NCBI GenBank assembly: GCA_018136815.1
Contig: CM030940.1
Span: 3,598,833 to 3,662,832 of the forward strand
Direction: 5' to 3'
DNA: 64,000 nt
DNA from: Isochrysis galbana
Taxonomy: Eukaryota; Haptophyta; Isochrysidales; Isochrysidaceae
The translations under genes and the position numbers were made by a program. Shown in pieces: positions 21,970 through 33,258 of the stretch. Position 1 is the stretch's first letter, and each line of letters starts with the position of its first letter. The notes under the pieces are model-generated. The model did no database searches, was not told the origin of the DNA, and worked only from the letters and a program-made list of their open reading frames with translations.

Positions 21970-22540
21970 ACCATGGAGACTGGTTGAAAAAGAAAACATG
22001 CACCTCTGGGTGAAAAAAATAATAATCACCTGGCCCTCTTTTGACGGAACGCGACTTCCATCCCAAGGACGCACACCGCGCACAGGGGGCTAAGGACGCA
22101 CAGCAAGCGCACGATGAAGGCAACACCCAAAGGGAGCCGAGGACCACGCCGTGAGGTTTGCGCTAGGCCCCTTTTTGACGATGAGCCTCATGTTGACCTG
22201 CGCTATATTTCGCTTTAATATCGACTGGAATTGCATCGGCATCGATAGTGCACAACCCCTGGATGATGACGATGATGGGGGTGGGGGGGGGGGCAGCTTT
22301 TGTTTTCCAAACACAACTCCGAACAATATCACCCGAACACGCCGCACTAACATGATTAACCTCCAACATAGCAATTTGGACCATGTAAAGCCAAGCCCCG
22401 GGCGCCGCCAATCGTACGCGAATGCCCCCAGCAACTTCTTCGCGAGTGGGCTCAAGTAGCGTGAAGGGTTCCGAAACCCGTTGCCTAAATAGAAGAGATT
22501 ATCGACCTATCACAAGAGGTGGTTGTGGCGAGTTGCCCAT
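21970..22540. other. Spacer between LINE and VPS50 3' end
   Basis: No gene seen. A GGGGGTGGGGGGGGGGGCAG run lies near 22277-22296. An AATTGCATCGGCATCGATAG stretch upstream of it has no recognised role. Confidence 0.4.
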
Positions 22541-25500
22541 TCACTCGACAAGTTGGGTGAGGGCCTCGAGGACTTCTTGCTGCTCCTTCTTCTTCAGGCC
22601 CGCATAGACACCATTCAACGTCATCATCGCCATCCTGTGCCGCATCAGGTATTGCGGATGGGATCTGGCCCACGCTATCAAGTCCTGATTTCCATTGAGA
22701 AGAAGGTAGCATGGGTTTCGCATGTTCCACAGCCCGCGGGAATGATGCCTGTAGTACCGGTGCTCATGACAACATGTGCCAATATGATGCGGCTCTCACC
22801 TCCGGTGGCAGATAGAAAGCGCGAATATAGTCCTCGACATATCCGACACTGGGTGCCATGTCAGGGAGAAGCTTTCGTAGCGCCGCATGGAGAGTCTTCG
22901 TGTCCAAAGACATCTGCGCACGTCCTTCATCGGTAACCTTTGGGTGCACATGGCAGGAGTTTTTAGATCCGTCGCCCATTACTATTTGCAACTATAGCAA
23001 CTCGCAGATTCTATGACTCGAACATCGCCGATGAGTTGAAACCAACTGGGCAACAACATGGAGTGAAAACCATTGCGCTATCAGCGCGCTCAGCTAGAAA
23101 CAAGGAGGACATCCGCCTCGAGCAGCAGTGGGCAGCCCCATGCGCGCACCTTCTTAATTTGCGAGTAGCCCTCGACCATATGCTCGCACACGGCACTTAC
23201 GGCCTCATCCATCAGCAAGCGGTATGCGTGAGGCGGAACGTATAGCTCCGAGAGGGAGCTCGCTAGCTGCTGCATGTGCGAAACCTACAAGAATCGGCAA
23301 TAGTGTGATTTGAATGGAAGCGGGGAAGCTGTGGCTGAGCCGATACGACAAGCTTGGAGGAGAGACCCGGCTTTTCGATCTTCATGATACGGCGCAGGCA
23401 TTGGAATCGCGGGGGTACGACAGGGTGAAGGGAGAGGATGCACACCAACTGCTCGACGTATCCCGAATGTTGAGTTCCTATATCCTTCTGCGCCCATACA
23501 CGGCCACTGATGGCCTTCACGATCGGAGCGAGATCGAGCATTCCACGTGCCACGCCGCGATATATCTGTGCTCCTAGCGGTTCTGTCTGTTAGGCCAATG
23601 GTAAGAAAGGGCAAGAACTCAGAACGTCGGAATGGCTGTGCACGCACTGTAAACCAAGTCTCATCCCGTGCGAGGTTTGCTTTGGAGATAGGAGGGATTT
23701 TGGACCTTCATGAGCGCATGAAGCCAGACATGGGCAAGGGGTACCTGCTGCACGATCTCATTCAGCCTAGCAGCACAAGCTTTCCCCCGAGCTCCAAGTC
23801 GCTCTGCCGCAGGAAGCAAGTGTTCTTTCAAGACGCCAGCGAGGAGGCGCAAAGACTCCATAGCCACAATCGTCTGCAGAGGTGGTGGTGGTGGTGGTGG
23901 GGGGGCAGGAATGGAGTCCCTTCAGTATGGAGCTCAGGACCAAGTGACGGAAGTGCCGGATTGAACGTAGGCGCTCCTTACACAGGATTTACAACTGGAG
24001 AGCTTAGTGTGGGTGGAGTGAGCCAATGTGTAGTCGTCACCTGGGGGAGCGCGAACATCGGCTTGGGTCTCAAGGGTGCTTGTAAGACATCGATCTTGAT
24101 GGCCTCTGCAGCGGCGACGAGGTCGGCCTGCCGATCTGCGCTCTCATCGGACGACGGCTCCAAGATATCAACCCCATGCGTGTGTGTGGCGGATGCGAGC
24201 GAGAGTAGAAGGTTCCGCAGCGCAGTTGGCATACCTACGCCACGGAGAAACGTGAGGAGCCGTGGTGGGGCGGGGCTGTTGCGAAAGCAATGGACATGAA
24301 AGGAATCACAAGGGTCGAGGACGGCTCGTGGCAGAACTTGGCCAACGCTTGGGAATGGCAACTCGCCGCAACCGCGGCGGGTGACATAGGAATAGAGACG
24401 AATTATGGGACAAAGATGGTCCAACGCCTTCGCACTTGTATCATGCTCCTCAAAGCCTGGATATCCTGGAGGCGGCCCGGTCCAAAAAGTGCTAAAGACG
24501 GCCCAAATATATAGCTGAGCGATCCCGGTCGCCCCTCGTACCGCTTCTGCCGCGAGAGGATTCGACATTGTCCCGCCGCCATCACCATGCCCGCCGATGT
24601 CTCGTGCCACACGCAAATATCGCCCGATAAAACGAGCCGCATTCAGGGCGGTGGAGCAGAGCGTCGTCCCGCGGCCATTTGTGGTTGGCGGAGGAGGAGG
24701 GGGCGGAGGGCTAGCACCAATAGAGGCCCCCTCTTCTGAAGGCCCTCGTTGCGGCGTCGGCACACGGCCTTCATCCATGGCGTCGAAAAAAGCGGCAGCT
24801 ATAGCATATGCGCCGTCAAACAGTGTCCCCTCCTCGTCGCCGAGGCCGCCGCTCCCGCATTGCGCTGCGTTCCCTTTGATGACACCATTCGCCCCGTTCA
24901 TCCCCTCCGAGGAGGGATGGCGATCCAAAGGTGTAGACAGGTTGAATAGTGAAAGACAACGGAGCGGCGGCGCCCCCCTCTGTGTTTGTCCCGACGAGAG
25001 TTCTCGGATCTCCGACATGCGCCAGTCCTCGCCGAGGGGCAATGCTTCCCATGTCTCCGATTCGAGGCGCATCCTCAATTCATCCAGCCTTTCTCGATGG
25101 AATTGGGCGTAGAAGCGGCGACCTTTGGCGGAGAGAGCAGCACGAAGTCCTTCGGATTCTGACCCCGAGAATGCCTCGCCTAGTTCCATGAAGGCACGCG
25201 TCGCGTGCTGCACATCTAGCGCCTCGTCAATGCCACAACCGAGGGGAGCCGATCCCAGAAAGACGGCGACGCGACGCTGCATTAGATCCCATATGGTAGG
25301 ACGCGATTCGCAAAGCATGGATCGCAGCAGGCGAAGGCGAGAGGTCTTCCATTCGGCGGACTTCAATGCCGATGTCGCTTCCGCTTCATCGGACCGGTCA
25401 GTAGAGGCCGACATGGGCGGCGCAGGCGGCGACTGGTCATCTGAGAAAGAGGAGCATGCTCGCAAGGCATCATTTGCGGACTTGGGCGCAGCAGCACCAG

Positions 25501-27457
25501 CCGACCGGTCGTTGGCCTTAGCACATGCGTCGGCCTCGGCAGCCTTGGCTTTGATGGCGTCGAGCGCGGCTTTTGCAGCTGCGGCAGCCTTGTCGGCGTC
25601 GGCCGTGGCTTGGCACAAGAAGCGGAGCATTCGGTCGTGAGCATGGAGGATTTGCAAGAGCGCCTGCGACGAGGACCCGTGGTCGTCAGATGGACGCACT
25701 TACCGCCTATTCCATATTACTCTCCTCTCTCACACACTTTGGGATCGGAAGCAAGGGGGGTAGCTACCGTGCGCTTAATGTGCTCATGGTCTACGTGTGT
25801 ACCCACACCTTGAAATTTTGGGCGAGGCACGAGTCGAAGTACTCCTCCCGGAGCATCGCACAAACATCTTTGTACTTGCCTCGATCAAGCGACGCCTCCT
25901 GTTGCGTATCGACGAAGGAAAGTGACACGGAGCAAGCGACACTTGCGATGCATGGCATCCAGGAAGGGTTGGGAAGAGGGGCACGCGGGTTCCTTAACGG
26001 ACCGTGAGGCTTGGGCCTCAAGCAGCAAGATGACTGCGATATAACGTGCGAATGATGTGGGATGGTATCGTTCCGTCGGGCGAGTTCGTTGCCGACGTGG
26101 CGGAAGCAGCGCGCCTGTGCATCGGTCACGGTTCTCAATGACAAGAGCACGTGGGTGTGTAGCACCTCCTTGGTAGACACCTTGATGGCTTCGGCGAAGT
26201 TCATATGAACACCTATCATGTGCAGTGTGTGGAATGTCATACCAGGGAAAGGTAAGCATGAAGAGAGGGCAGCCTATCAAGGAGCTGAGTTGTCCCGACC
26301 TCGCAGATAAGACCGGCCGTGTGCGGGGAGAGATCGGTAGACCGGCCTGAAGCTAGAGGCTTACGATTCACGAGCTCATCAACGCGGTCAAGAATCAGTG
26401 CACAATTTATAGCTGAGGCGTATGCCCCTTCGTCGAAGTCGGAAGATACACGCCGGAGCTCCAAATGCATTGCGTCCTGAAACACCATCGGGTCGAGCGA
26501 AAAGTGGGCAGCATATTGTGAGCTCAACGACGCCGCTCCATTTCGAGGCGAATAAGAGGCTCTCAAAGTTAGGATGGCAAGGGTGAGAAGACGCGAATAA
26601 GATGCTCTCAAAATTCGGGGTGGCAAGGACGAGAAAAAGATCCCCCTACCCGTAAGACGGCGGCGTTCGCCAAGGCAAGCTCGCATGGACCTGTTGTTGG
26701 GGCGCTTATGCGGGCGCCCATAGGTGCAGATATTCCAACCTTCTGCCCATGTGTGCTCGAATGTGATTGCCATGAATCGCTCTCCCCTGATCCCAGCCAA
26801 CGACACATCACCCTCGGCACGCATTGGTTGACAGCATCCCTTCACCTGGAGAGCCTCGGCCGCACTCGAAATTCTGGCCTCCATCCGCTTCACTGGCTTG
26901 AGCCTTGAGAGCTGCGCTGCACGCCGCTCACACGACCGTTGCAGTTCAGCGCAACGCAGCATGTCGAAAGGCAGCGACACGGAAGCAGCAGCGGGAGGTG
27001 CATGTGCACTATCGACGTCAGTGCCTGGCGGCGGCGGCGGCGACTCGGCCACGTTGGTGACAGACCGCAGCCTAGCATGGACTTCTAAGGAATCATGATG
27101 TAAGCTACGCACACCATGTGAAAGCTTGAGAAGTTCACCAAGAGCACGCTTACGCCTGACCTTGGCAAGGATCGTTAGACCAGGCTCGACTGTTTCGGTC
27201 CGGATGCGCGAGAGGTGCTTGCGCGCTGAGCGGCATTGAATGGCGGTCAGGGTCAGGTCAGACTTGAGCTGCTGGACCTGTGACATGCCATGCACAAAGG
27301 CGCTGTAGCTGCGCATGACGCGCGCCGAGAGTTTCACATTGACTGCCTCGAGCACTAGCTGCGTCTGCATCTCTTGCTTCTCGATGAACGCCTCGTCGAC
27401 GTCCTGGGGTAGGCACTCAAGCATGTGCTGCACCGCGTCAAACGAGTCAAGCGGCAT
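22541..27457 (-). CDS. VPS50: VPS50/syndetin (CCDC132), EARP tethering-complex subunit, 10 exons
   Basis: Exons in transcript order: 27457-26846, 26476-26365, 26212-26130, 25898-25809, 25663-24041, 23873-23706, 23565-23446, 23284-23150, 22937-22800, 22762-22541. All phases close, giving about 1100 aa. Family landmarks appear in order: N-terminal YSAFVHGMSQVQQLKSDL with ARKHLSRIR; VHMNFAEAIKVSTKEVL; the block RERLDELRMRLESETWEALP; TALNAARFIGRYLRV; MVEGYSQIKK joined to VTDEGRAQMSLD; YVEDYIRAFYLPPE; and a KKKEQQEVLEALTQLVE end. VPS50 with VPS51, VPS52 and VPS53 tethers recycling-endosome vesicles. The protein is longer than the human one mainly through low-complexity Ala/Asp and Ser/Pro inserts in exon 5. 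The last intron is only 37 nt and is the least sure. Intron 1 holds a diverged tandem duplication of about 53 bp (26545-26640). Confidence 0.9.
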
Positions 27458-29374
27458 AAAGTACTCCTACGTCGCACACGAGCAGAGCAGGTGCCTCATC
27501 AGTGTTCACGGCTTCCACCGGGGCGTTCAATGTGACTGCGGTGGCGCTATGCGCCATGCATGCCCAACTTAGGCTTCCTGTGTGCATACGAGCCCTCGCT
27601 TTCTCAGGCTCTGAGCGAGTATGCAGCGGTGGGGCTGGGTTGTCCCAACGGCAACAGCTGCATAAGTGGCTGCGGCTGGCTGATACATGTGCATGTGCGA
27701 TTCCTATCCGCCATCCGTCCTTACTCTTGCCCTGCCGCACGCTCCCACGCCGGCGCGCACCGCAGGCAATGAGGCAAGGAGGTCGGGCTCGGAGGACGAC
27801 GCCCCACTGCCTGATGTCATGGCGCCACCGCCGACAGAGAGGAGGAACGAATGAAGTGGAAGGAAGGGAAGAGGAGGAGCAAGCGCTGAGTCGGGAGGGA
27901 GCAGGAGTGAGGGGGGGCGCTGGGTTTTATGGGGTGGTGAGGGGGGGGGGGGGGGAGGGAGGGAGCAGTAGCGGTGGCGGTGGCGGTCGTGGGAGAGGGG
28001 AAGGGAGGGAGAAGGTGGGAGGGGGAGGGAGGAAGCGAAAGAGGGAGAGGCGGAGAGAGAAGGGGGAGAGGCGGCGCGGCGGGGGAGTGGAGCGGGAGGG
28101 CGGGCGGCGGCGGTCGGCACAAGGGAGCTGCGTGTACCGGGGGGGGGAAGGCGCCCGTAGTCGGATACAACTACAACTGGAGGGGAAATACAAAATACCC
28201 GGATACCCGGTGCTGGCGCTGGCGCCGTGGCGAATTGTACGTGTAGAGGATTAGGCCCAAGCCAGAAGATTTAAAGATTTTTCTGCATATTTGGGCAGAC
28301 TTTTGGCTTTTGGCCCTGCAATCTGTGACATACATATTTGGGTGCCCAAATTGCCCCCCACACACATATTCATTTACTTTTACATGTTTATGTTTATATG
28401 TTTATGTTTATGTTATTGTTATATCCAAATCTAAATCGGCTATAAGGGTACCTATAACTTTGACAAGCCTCAGCCGGAGATCATAATCATAAACCCCCGC
28501 CGGAGACCATAAACAGCCTACCACCTACCACCTTGCACCTTGTCATTGCCAACGTTCTATTTGTCATTGCAATCATCAATCATCACTAAGTTTAAGTTTA
28601 TAATACTTTATACTTATACTTGGTACTTGATTCTTGATTCTCCCCGGGGGGGGCACGAGCCCCCCCCCCCCCCCCCCGCCCCCCGTCCCTGTCTCCTCTC
28701 TCCATCACCATCACCATCACTCCTCTGTCGCATCCGCGATCGATCCTTTTGTTTTAGAAGTCGTCTACGTTCTACGTTCCTATGCCCCTCCTTGTAGGCT
28801 AGTCACCGTCGCAGAATCTTGAATCTTGAATCTTGCTACACGTCCTATGTTCGCTTTCTTTGCCCTCGCCTCGCATAGACATCAATGAACTTCGCCCGAT
28901 CTTTGAAACAACAAACAACAGATGACAACGAACTTGTACTACTTGTACTTGTACTAAGCCGCAAACTCACAGTACTACTAGAACGACTAAAACTAGAGCT
29001 AGAGCACATAGTCAGACACAAAGACGACACCAGACAGAGCGACCAAGGATAGCAGCAAGACGCGGGGGACGAAGGGCCCCCAAACGAAAAATCCATTGGG
29101 GAAGGCCGAACGAAGGCGAAGGCCGGGCCCCCACAATGGGGCGGACGCCGCCCGAAACCACCGACAGCCCACACAAGAGGCCTGCCCCTCCCCTCCCCCC
29201 AACGCGAGGCCCAAAGTAGTGTACTCTACGTGGGCCGACCGCACAACGACAGCTAGCTCCGCTCTCTCCCCGCTCTCTCCCGCCGCCCGCCGCCGTGCAC
29301 CACTTTTAAAATTAGAGACTCGCCTCTCGGACAAAACGCTGTGTAACGACGGGACGCACAGAGTAGAGGTAGAA

Positions 29375-29448
<74 letters not shown>

Positions 29449-29626
29449 GGAAGATGAAAGAGCAGCATCACGAGGAGAGAGAGGGAAAGACTCGGCGCCT
29501 CGAGCACACGGGCTGCACTCCCGCGCCTTGTTTCTTCAAGGTACTCAGACTTCTTATTACGTACTCTAGACGAGAGGAACGGTGGGTGGTAAGGGGTGGG
29601 GTCAGGGGGAGGGAGCAGCAGCGTGA
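27458..29626. promoter_or_regulatory. Divergent intergenic region between VPS50 and the U-box gene
   Basis: The region serves as upstream DNA for both neighbours. 27840-28120 is almost pure purine on the + strand (pyrimidine in the VPS50 sense). 28380-28660 is AT-rich, with repeated TTTATGTTTATG words. Poly-C runs lie at 28662-28685, and a (GA)n tract at 29371-29442 precedes the U-box gene. A 157-aa frame at 29096-29569 reads through the GA repeat and looks spurious. Confidence 0.5.
29371..29442. repeat. (GA)n microsatellite
   Basis: About 70 bp of nearly pure GA, ending 185 bp before the start codon of the coiled-coil U-box gene and in its sense orientation. Confidence 0.95.
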
Positions 29627-32605
29627 ATGCTCTCGACGCTGCCTGCGGCTAACCTGCCCCCGCCACCATCGGAGCCGCCGCCGGCCGAGTCGGCGGGCTC
29701 GTCACGCACCGATTCGCCCCGTGCGCTCCAGCCCTACCCCCCCGTCGAAGCGCGCAGGCGCACCTCGATCCGTGAGAGCGCTGGAAGGCGGACGGTGGCG
29801 GTGGCCCACCAAGTCTCCTCTCCCTCTCCCTCCCTCGCTCCCTCTCCCTCTCCCTCTCCCTCTTTCCACCGCACGGCACACGTCTCTCCGTCGACGATCA
29901 GGGAGGAAGAGCTCACGAGTGAAGCCAGTGCTCCCGCTACGCGCTCCACCTATGTCGCTCCCGCCCGCGTTGGGCTCGGCATGGACAGCGAGCAGCTCGT
30001 CAACAACTTCCTCGGCGAGGACAGCCCTGAGCTGCACATGAAGCCAGAGGCGGCGATCGCGGGGGTCGGCCCAGACCTGGCGGCCTACATGGCACACGAC
30101 CCAGCGTCTCAGATCGTGGCGGAAGCCCAGGCCCGCTTGCCGGCGGCGCAGCAGTACAAGCTGGAACAAATTCTCCAGGAACGCGCGAAGCTGCTCAGCC
30201 GGTTCTTCGAGCAGCAGCTCAAGAAGCAATACGACACCATGAAAAAGGAGGTGGCGCGGCTGGCAAAGCAGCACGAGCGCGACGTGCGCTCGCTGGACGA
30301 GCGGTTCAAGGCCAAGATGGCCGGGTTGGGGAAGCGCTTCAAAGCGCTCGAGGCGTCAGAGGCCAAGATCCACCTCGTGCACGCCGACAATGCAACGCTA
30401 GCTGGCGAGGTGTCGCGGTTGGAGGGTATCATCGCCGAGAAGGAGGCGGCGGCCGCGCGAGCGAACGAGTCGATGGAGGCGAAGCAGCAGGAGGTTTCCA
30501 ACCTCATGGTTGAGCTGGGCAAGGCGGGCGAGGTTGCAGCCGAGCTCCAGCGCAAAGTCGACGCTGCTGCAGACGAGCTCCGATCCGCCGAGTCGGCAAT
30601 GGAGGAGCAGCTCCGGGTGCTGCGCTTGCAGCTCGAGGAGAAGCGCGCCGAGCTCGAGCGCTCAACAATGGCCCTGCACTCGGCGCAGGCCGGGTACGAC
30701 GACGAAATCGAACGTAAAGGCGCGGAGGTCAAGGAGCTGGAGGCGTCGGTGAGCAAGCTGCAGGCCTTCACCAACCAGACCAAGAGCTTCGTCGGTCAAG
30801 TGCAAGAGCAAATCGCCAAGCGAGAGGCGGACATGCGCACCCAGCTGCAGCTAATGAAGAATACGATGGCGTTCTCGCTGTACATCGACGAGTCGCTCGC
30901 CATCGACGTGACCGACGCGCGCACCACCGAACTGATGGTGCGGCCGGTGGTTGTGTTGCCGTCTGGATGCTCCTACTCCGCCTCGACCGTCGAGGAGATC
31001 CAAGCGGAGGCCAAGGCGAACGGCACGGAGCCGCTCTGCCCGCAGACTGGCGAGGTAATCAAGGAGGTCGTGCCAAACGTGGCGCTCGAGTCAATACTTG
31101 CGCGCTACCTCTTCAAGCAGCAGGTGACCAAGGACGTGCTTGCCTCTCTCAAAGAATTTGTGGCCAACTCAGGGCAGAACGATGAGGACCAGCCGCTCGA
31201 AAACTACATCCGCCGGATGAAAGAGCACATGGCGGAGCGTTTGCACCACATCCATGCCGAGCAACTCGCAACCGCGGCGAGTGGCTACGAGGAGAAGCTA
31301 GGGCTCTCGGACCTGGCGCGCGGCGACGCCGAGAGGCGAGCCGCAGAGGCGCAAGAGGCGCTGGAGCGGATTCGCAGTGAGGCCATGAAGAGGAGCGCTG
31401 CGGCGAGCGAGGAGAAAGATCGCCTCTCCGCTGAGCTAGCCGAGGCGCGGGCGACAGCCGTCGAGGCCCAGGAGGCCGTCGAGTCGCTCCGGGCGGCGCG
31501 CGACGATGCGGTCAAAGCACGGATAGAAGCAGAGGCGCGTGTGCAACGGCTCGAGAACGACGCACTCCACGACACCGACGACATTGAGGCTCCCGCAACC
31601 AACGCAAGCCTAGCTGGGGTCCGCAAAGCGGAGTTGTTGAAGCTGAAGGCGGAGCTCGCCGAGATTAAACGAAGAGCCACAGCGGCGGAAGAGCAGGTTG
31701 GCGAGTTGCGGCGCGATCTTCTTGACAAGGAGACGGACATGCTCAAGGTCTCAGAAGAACTCTCGGCCGAGCGTAAGCGATGTGAGGGGCTCACTGACGA
31801 CAATACGTCGCTGCGCGAACAGAATCGCATCCTGGTGGGCAAGAATGGCGCGCTCGAGGAGAAGATCGGCGTTGCATTGACGCGGGCAAACACCGCCCTC
31901 GCCAATGCGGCGAAGGTATCGGAAGATCGCGACACAAAGACCGCACAGCTCGTCGAGCAGCAGCTCACCTTGCGCCAGGTCATGGAGGATTTGCGCAAAA
32001 TGCGCACACGCTTCGATGACCGTGACGCCTTCGCTACCCAGACGTCCCTCCAGCTAACGGAAGCGCTGACGAAGATCGATGAGCTTGAGGCGGAGCTGTC
32101 TAAACGCACTCACCAGCTATCTGTCGCCAAGGAGGCGGTCGTGCAAGAGCAGGCGTCGCGCGGCGAGGCAGAGAGCGGCGCGACATGGCTCGCAACCGAG
32201 CTCGCGCGATACAAAGCGATGGTCGATACGCGCGGGGCGGAAGTCGAGGACTTGCAGAAACAGGTGGCCCATGCAGAGGCTGAGTGCAACCGCCTAACAA
32301 AGATCTTGGAATCTCACGGCTTCAGCGGTGCCGATGTGGTCACGCTGGAGTCGGATATGGAGAAAGTACGAGCCACGGCAGGCGTATATGACTCGATTGG
32401 GAAATTACCTAAAGTCCCCGTTCTGGAACAGCTCGCTACCGCACTCACTACGGCTGAGACGGAGACGCTGGGCGTCACTAACAGATTGCAGAACATGAAT
32501 AAGGTTGAGCGCAAGGATTTCACTGCGCTTGCTAAGTTGCCCGCCAGGGAAGAGGGAGCGGCCACGCGTGGAGAGACATCGCATTCGCTGCCGCCAACAC
32601 AATGA
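29627..32605 (+). CDS. Long coiled-coil protein with an internal U-box, single exon
   Basis: The frame is 992 aa from the ATG at 29627; a later ATG at 29982 (MDSEQLVNNFLGED) would give 874 aa. The first 115 residues are Pro/Ser-rich. Residues about 165-430 and 510-900 are heptad-rich coiled coil (for example EEKRAELERSTMALHSAQAG). Between them, residues about 438-495 look like a U-box: RPVVVLPSGCSYSASTVEEI, then CPQTGEVIKEVVPNVALESI. The order is that of the E2-binding RING-like fold of E3 ubiquitin ligases (VLPSG..YS..T, CP.TG, .PN.AL...I). I infer an E3 ligase or scaffold whose substrate binding or oligomerisation uses the coils. The frame is uninterrupted, unlike its intron-bearing neighbours. 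The opposite-strand Ser/Ala/Arg frames are shadows. Confidence 0.75.
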   Translation: MLSTLPAANLPPPPSEPPPAESAGSSRTDSPRALQPYPPVEARRRTSIRESAGRRTVAVAHQVSSPSPSLAPSPSPSPSFHRTAHVSPSTIREEELTSEASAPATRSTYVAPARVGLGMDSEQLVNNFLGEDSPELHMKPEAAIAGVGPDLAAYMAHDPASQIVAEAQARLPAAQQYKLEQILQERAKLLSRFFEQQLKKQYDTMKKEVARLAKQHERDVRSLDERFKAKMAGLGKRFKALEASEAKIHLVHADNATLAGEVSRLEGIIAEKEAAAARANESMEAKQQEVSNLMVELGKAGEVAAELQRKVDAAADELRSAESAMEEQLRVLRLQLEEKRAELERSTMALHSAQAGYDDEIERKGAEVKELEASVSKLQAFTNQTKSFVGQVQEQIAKREADMRTQLQLMKNTMAFSLYIDESLAIDVTDARTTELMVRPVVVLPSGCSYSASTVEEIQAEAKANGTEPLCPQTGEVIKEVVPNVALESILARYLFKQQVTKDVLASLKEFVANSGQNDEDQPLENYIRRMKEHMAERLHHIHAEQLATAASGYEEKLGLSDLARGDAERRAAEAQEALERIRSEAMKRSAAASEEKDRLSAELAEARATAVEAQEAVESLRAARDDAVKARIEAEARVQRLENDALHDTDDIEAPATNASLAGVRKAELLKLKAELAEIKRRATAAEEQVGELRRDLLDKETDMLKVSEELSAERKRCEGLTDDNTSLREQNRILVGKNGALEEKIGVALTRANTALANAAKVSEDRDTKTAQLVEQQLTLRQVMEDLRKMRTRFDDRDAFATQTSLQLTEALTKIDELEAELSKRTHQLSVAKEAVVQEQASRGEAESGATWLATELARYKAMVDTRGAEVEDLQKQVAHAEAECNRLTKILESHGFSGADVVTLESDMEKVRATAGVYDSIGKLPKVPVLEQLATALTTAETETLGVTNRLQNMNKVERKDFTALAKLPAREEGAATRGETSHSLPPTQ

Positions 32606-32917
32606 AGAGGTGACAAGCAGCGTATCGATGGCCAATAGGCCTCTAGCGAGGGTAGGGTCCTTGCATCTCATGCACCGGCGTACGCCGTGAATCCCAGCTT
32701 GTGTACTTAACCTCGTAGGCTCTTGAGCTTGAGGGTTCGAGGCCCCTGCCAGACGAACTCTGCTGGGTCCAGGGCTAAGTGTGAGCGTGGAAGTAAAGAT
32801 TAATAGTAGTATTAGGCATAGATGGCGGGCCGGGAGTGGTCTACGTTTTGTTCCTGAGCCATTGCGAATGGCGTGCGCCACACCGTGTTGTATTCCTACC
32901 CATTCAACCTACTTTTA
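32606..32917. other. Spacer with a weak tRNA-like word
   Basis: No gene. GGGTTCGAGGCCC at about 32734 resembles a tRNA B box, but no cloverleaf can be drawn around it. Confidence 0.4.
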
Positions 32918-33241
32918 TACAGTAGGGGTGCACCATTAAGAAACCACCCCATTAAGGACAGTGTACAAGGAAATTGACTGTCCGTGTGCTAAGAAACCTA
33001 CATAGAGCGAAAGGGCACCGGTCGTCATGAACAAGAAACTGAATGAGAGCAAGAAAGCTCGCTATGTACGCGCAACAGGGGAGCGCCAACAGAGCTTCGG
33101 CGCGCCGCGCGTGGCTCATGGCTCAACACTTATTCTTTACATACCGGAGGGGTGGCAGAGAGGGGGGCTTGTCGGGGGGACCCCAAGAATCCGCCGATGC
33201 GTGCAAGAAATCCAATCAATGGGACAAGCTGATGTCACCGA

Positions 33242-33258
33242 TAACCGATAAGAAATAA
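33242..33258. repeat. 17-bp target-site duplication around the palindrome, left copy
   Basis: TAACCGATAAGAAATAA is repeated exactly at 34806-34822. Confidence 0.9.

Noticed and set aside
31285-32109. Ser/Ala/Arg-rich frame antisense to the U-box gene
   Set aside because: It is the shadow of the GC-rich coiled-coil codons on the other strand; the sense frame has recognisable domains.
32690-32770. tRNA-like GGGTTCGAGGCCC word
   Set aside because: The T-arm has mismatches and no acceptor, D or anticodon arms can be paired around it.
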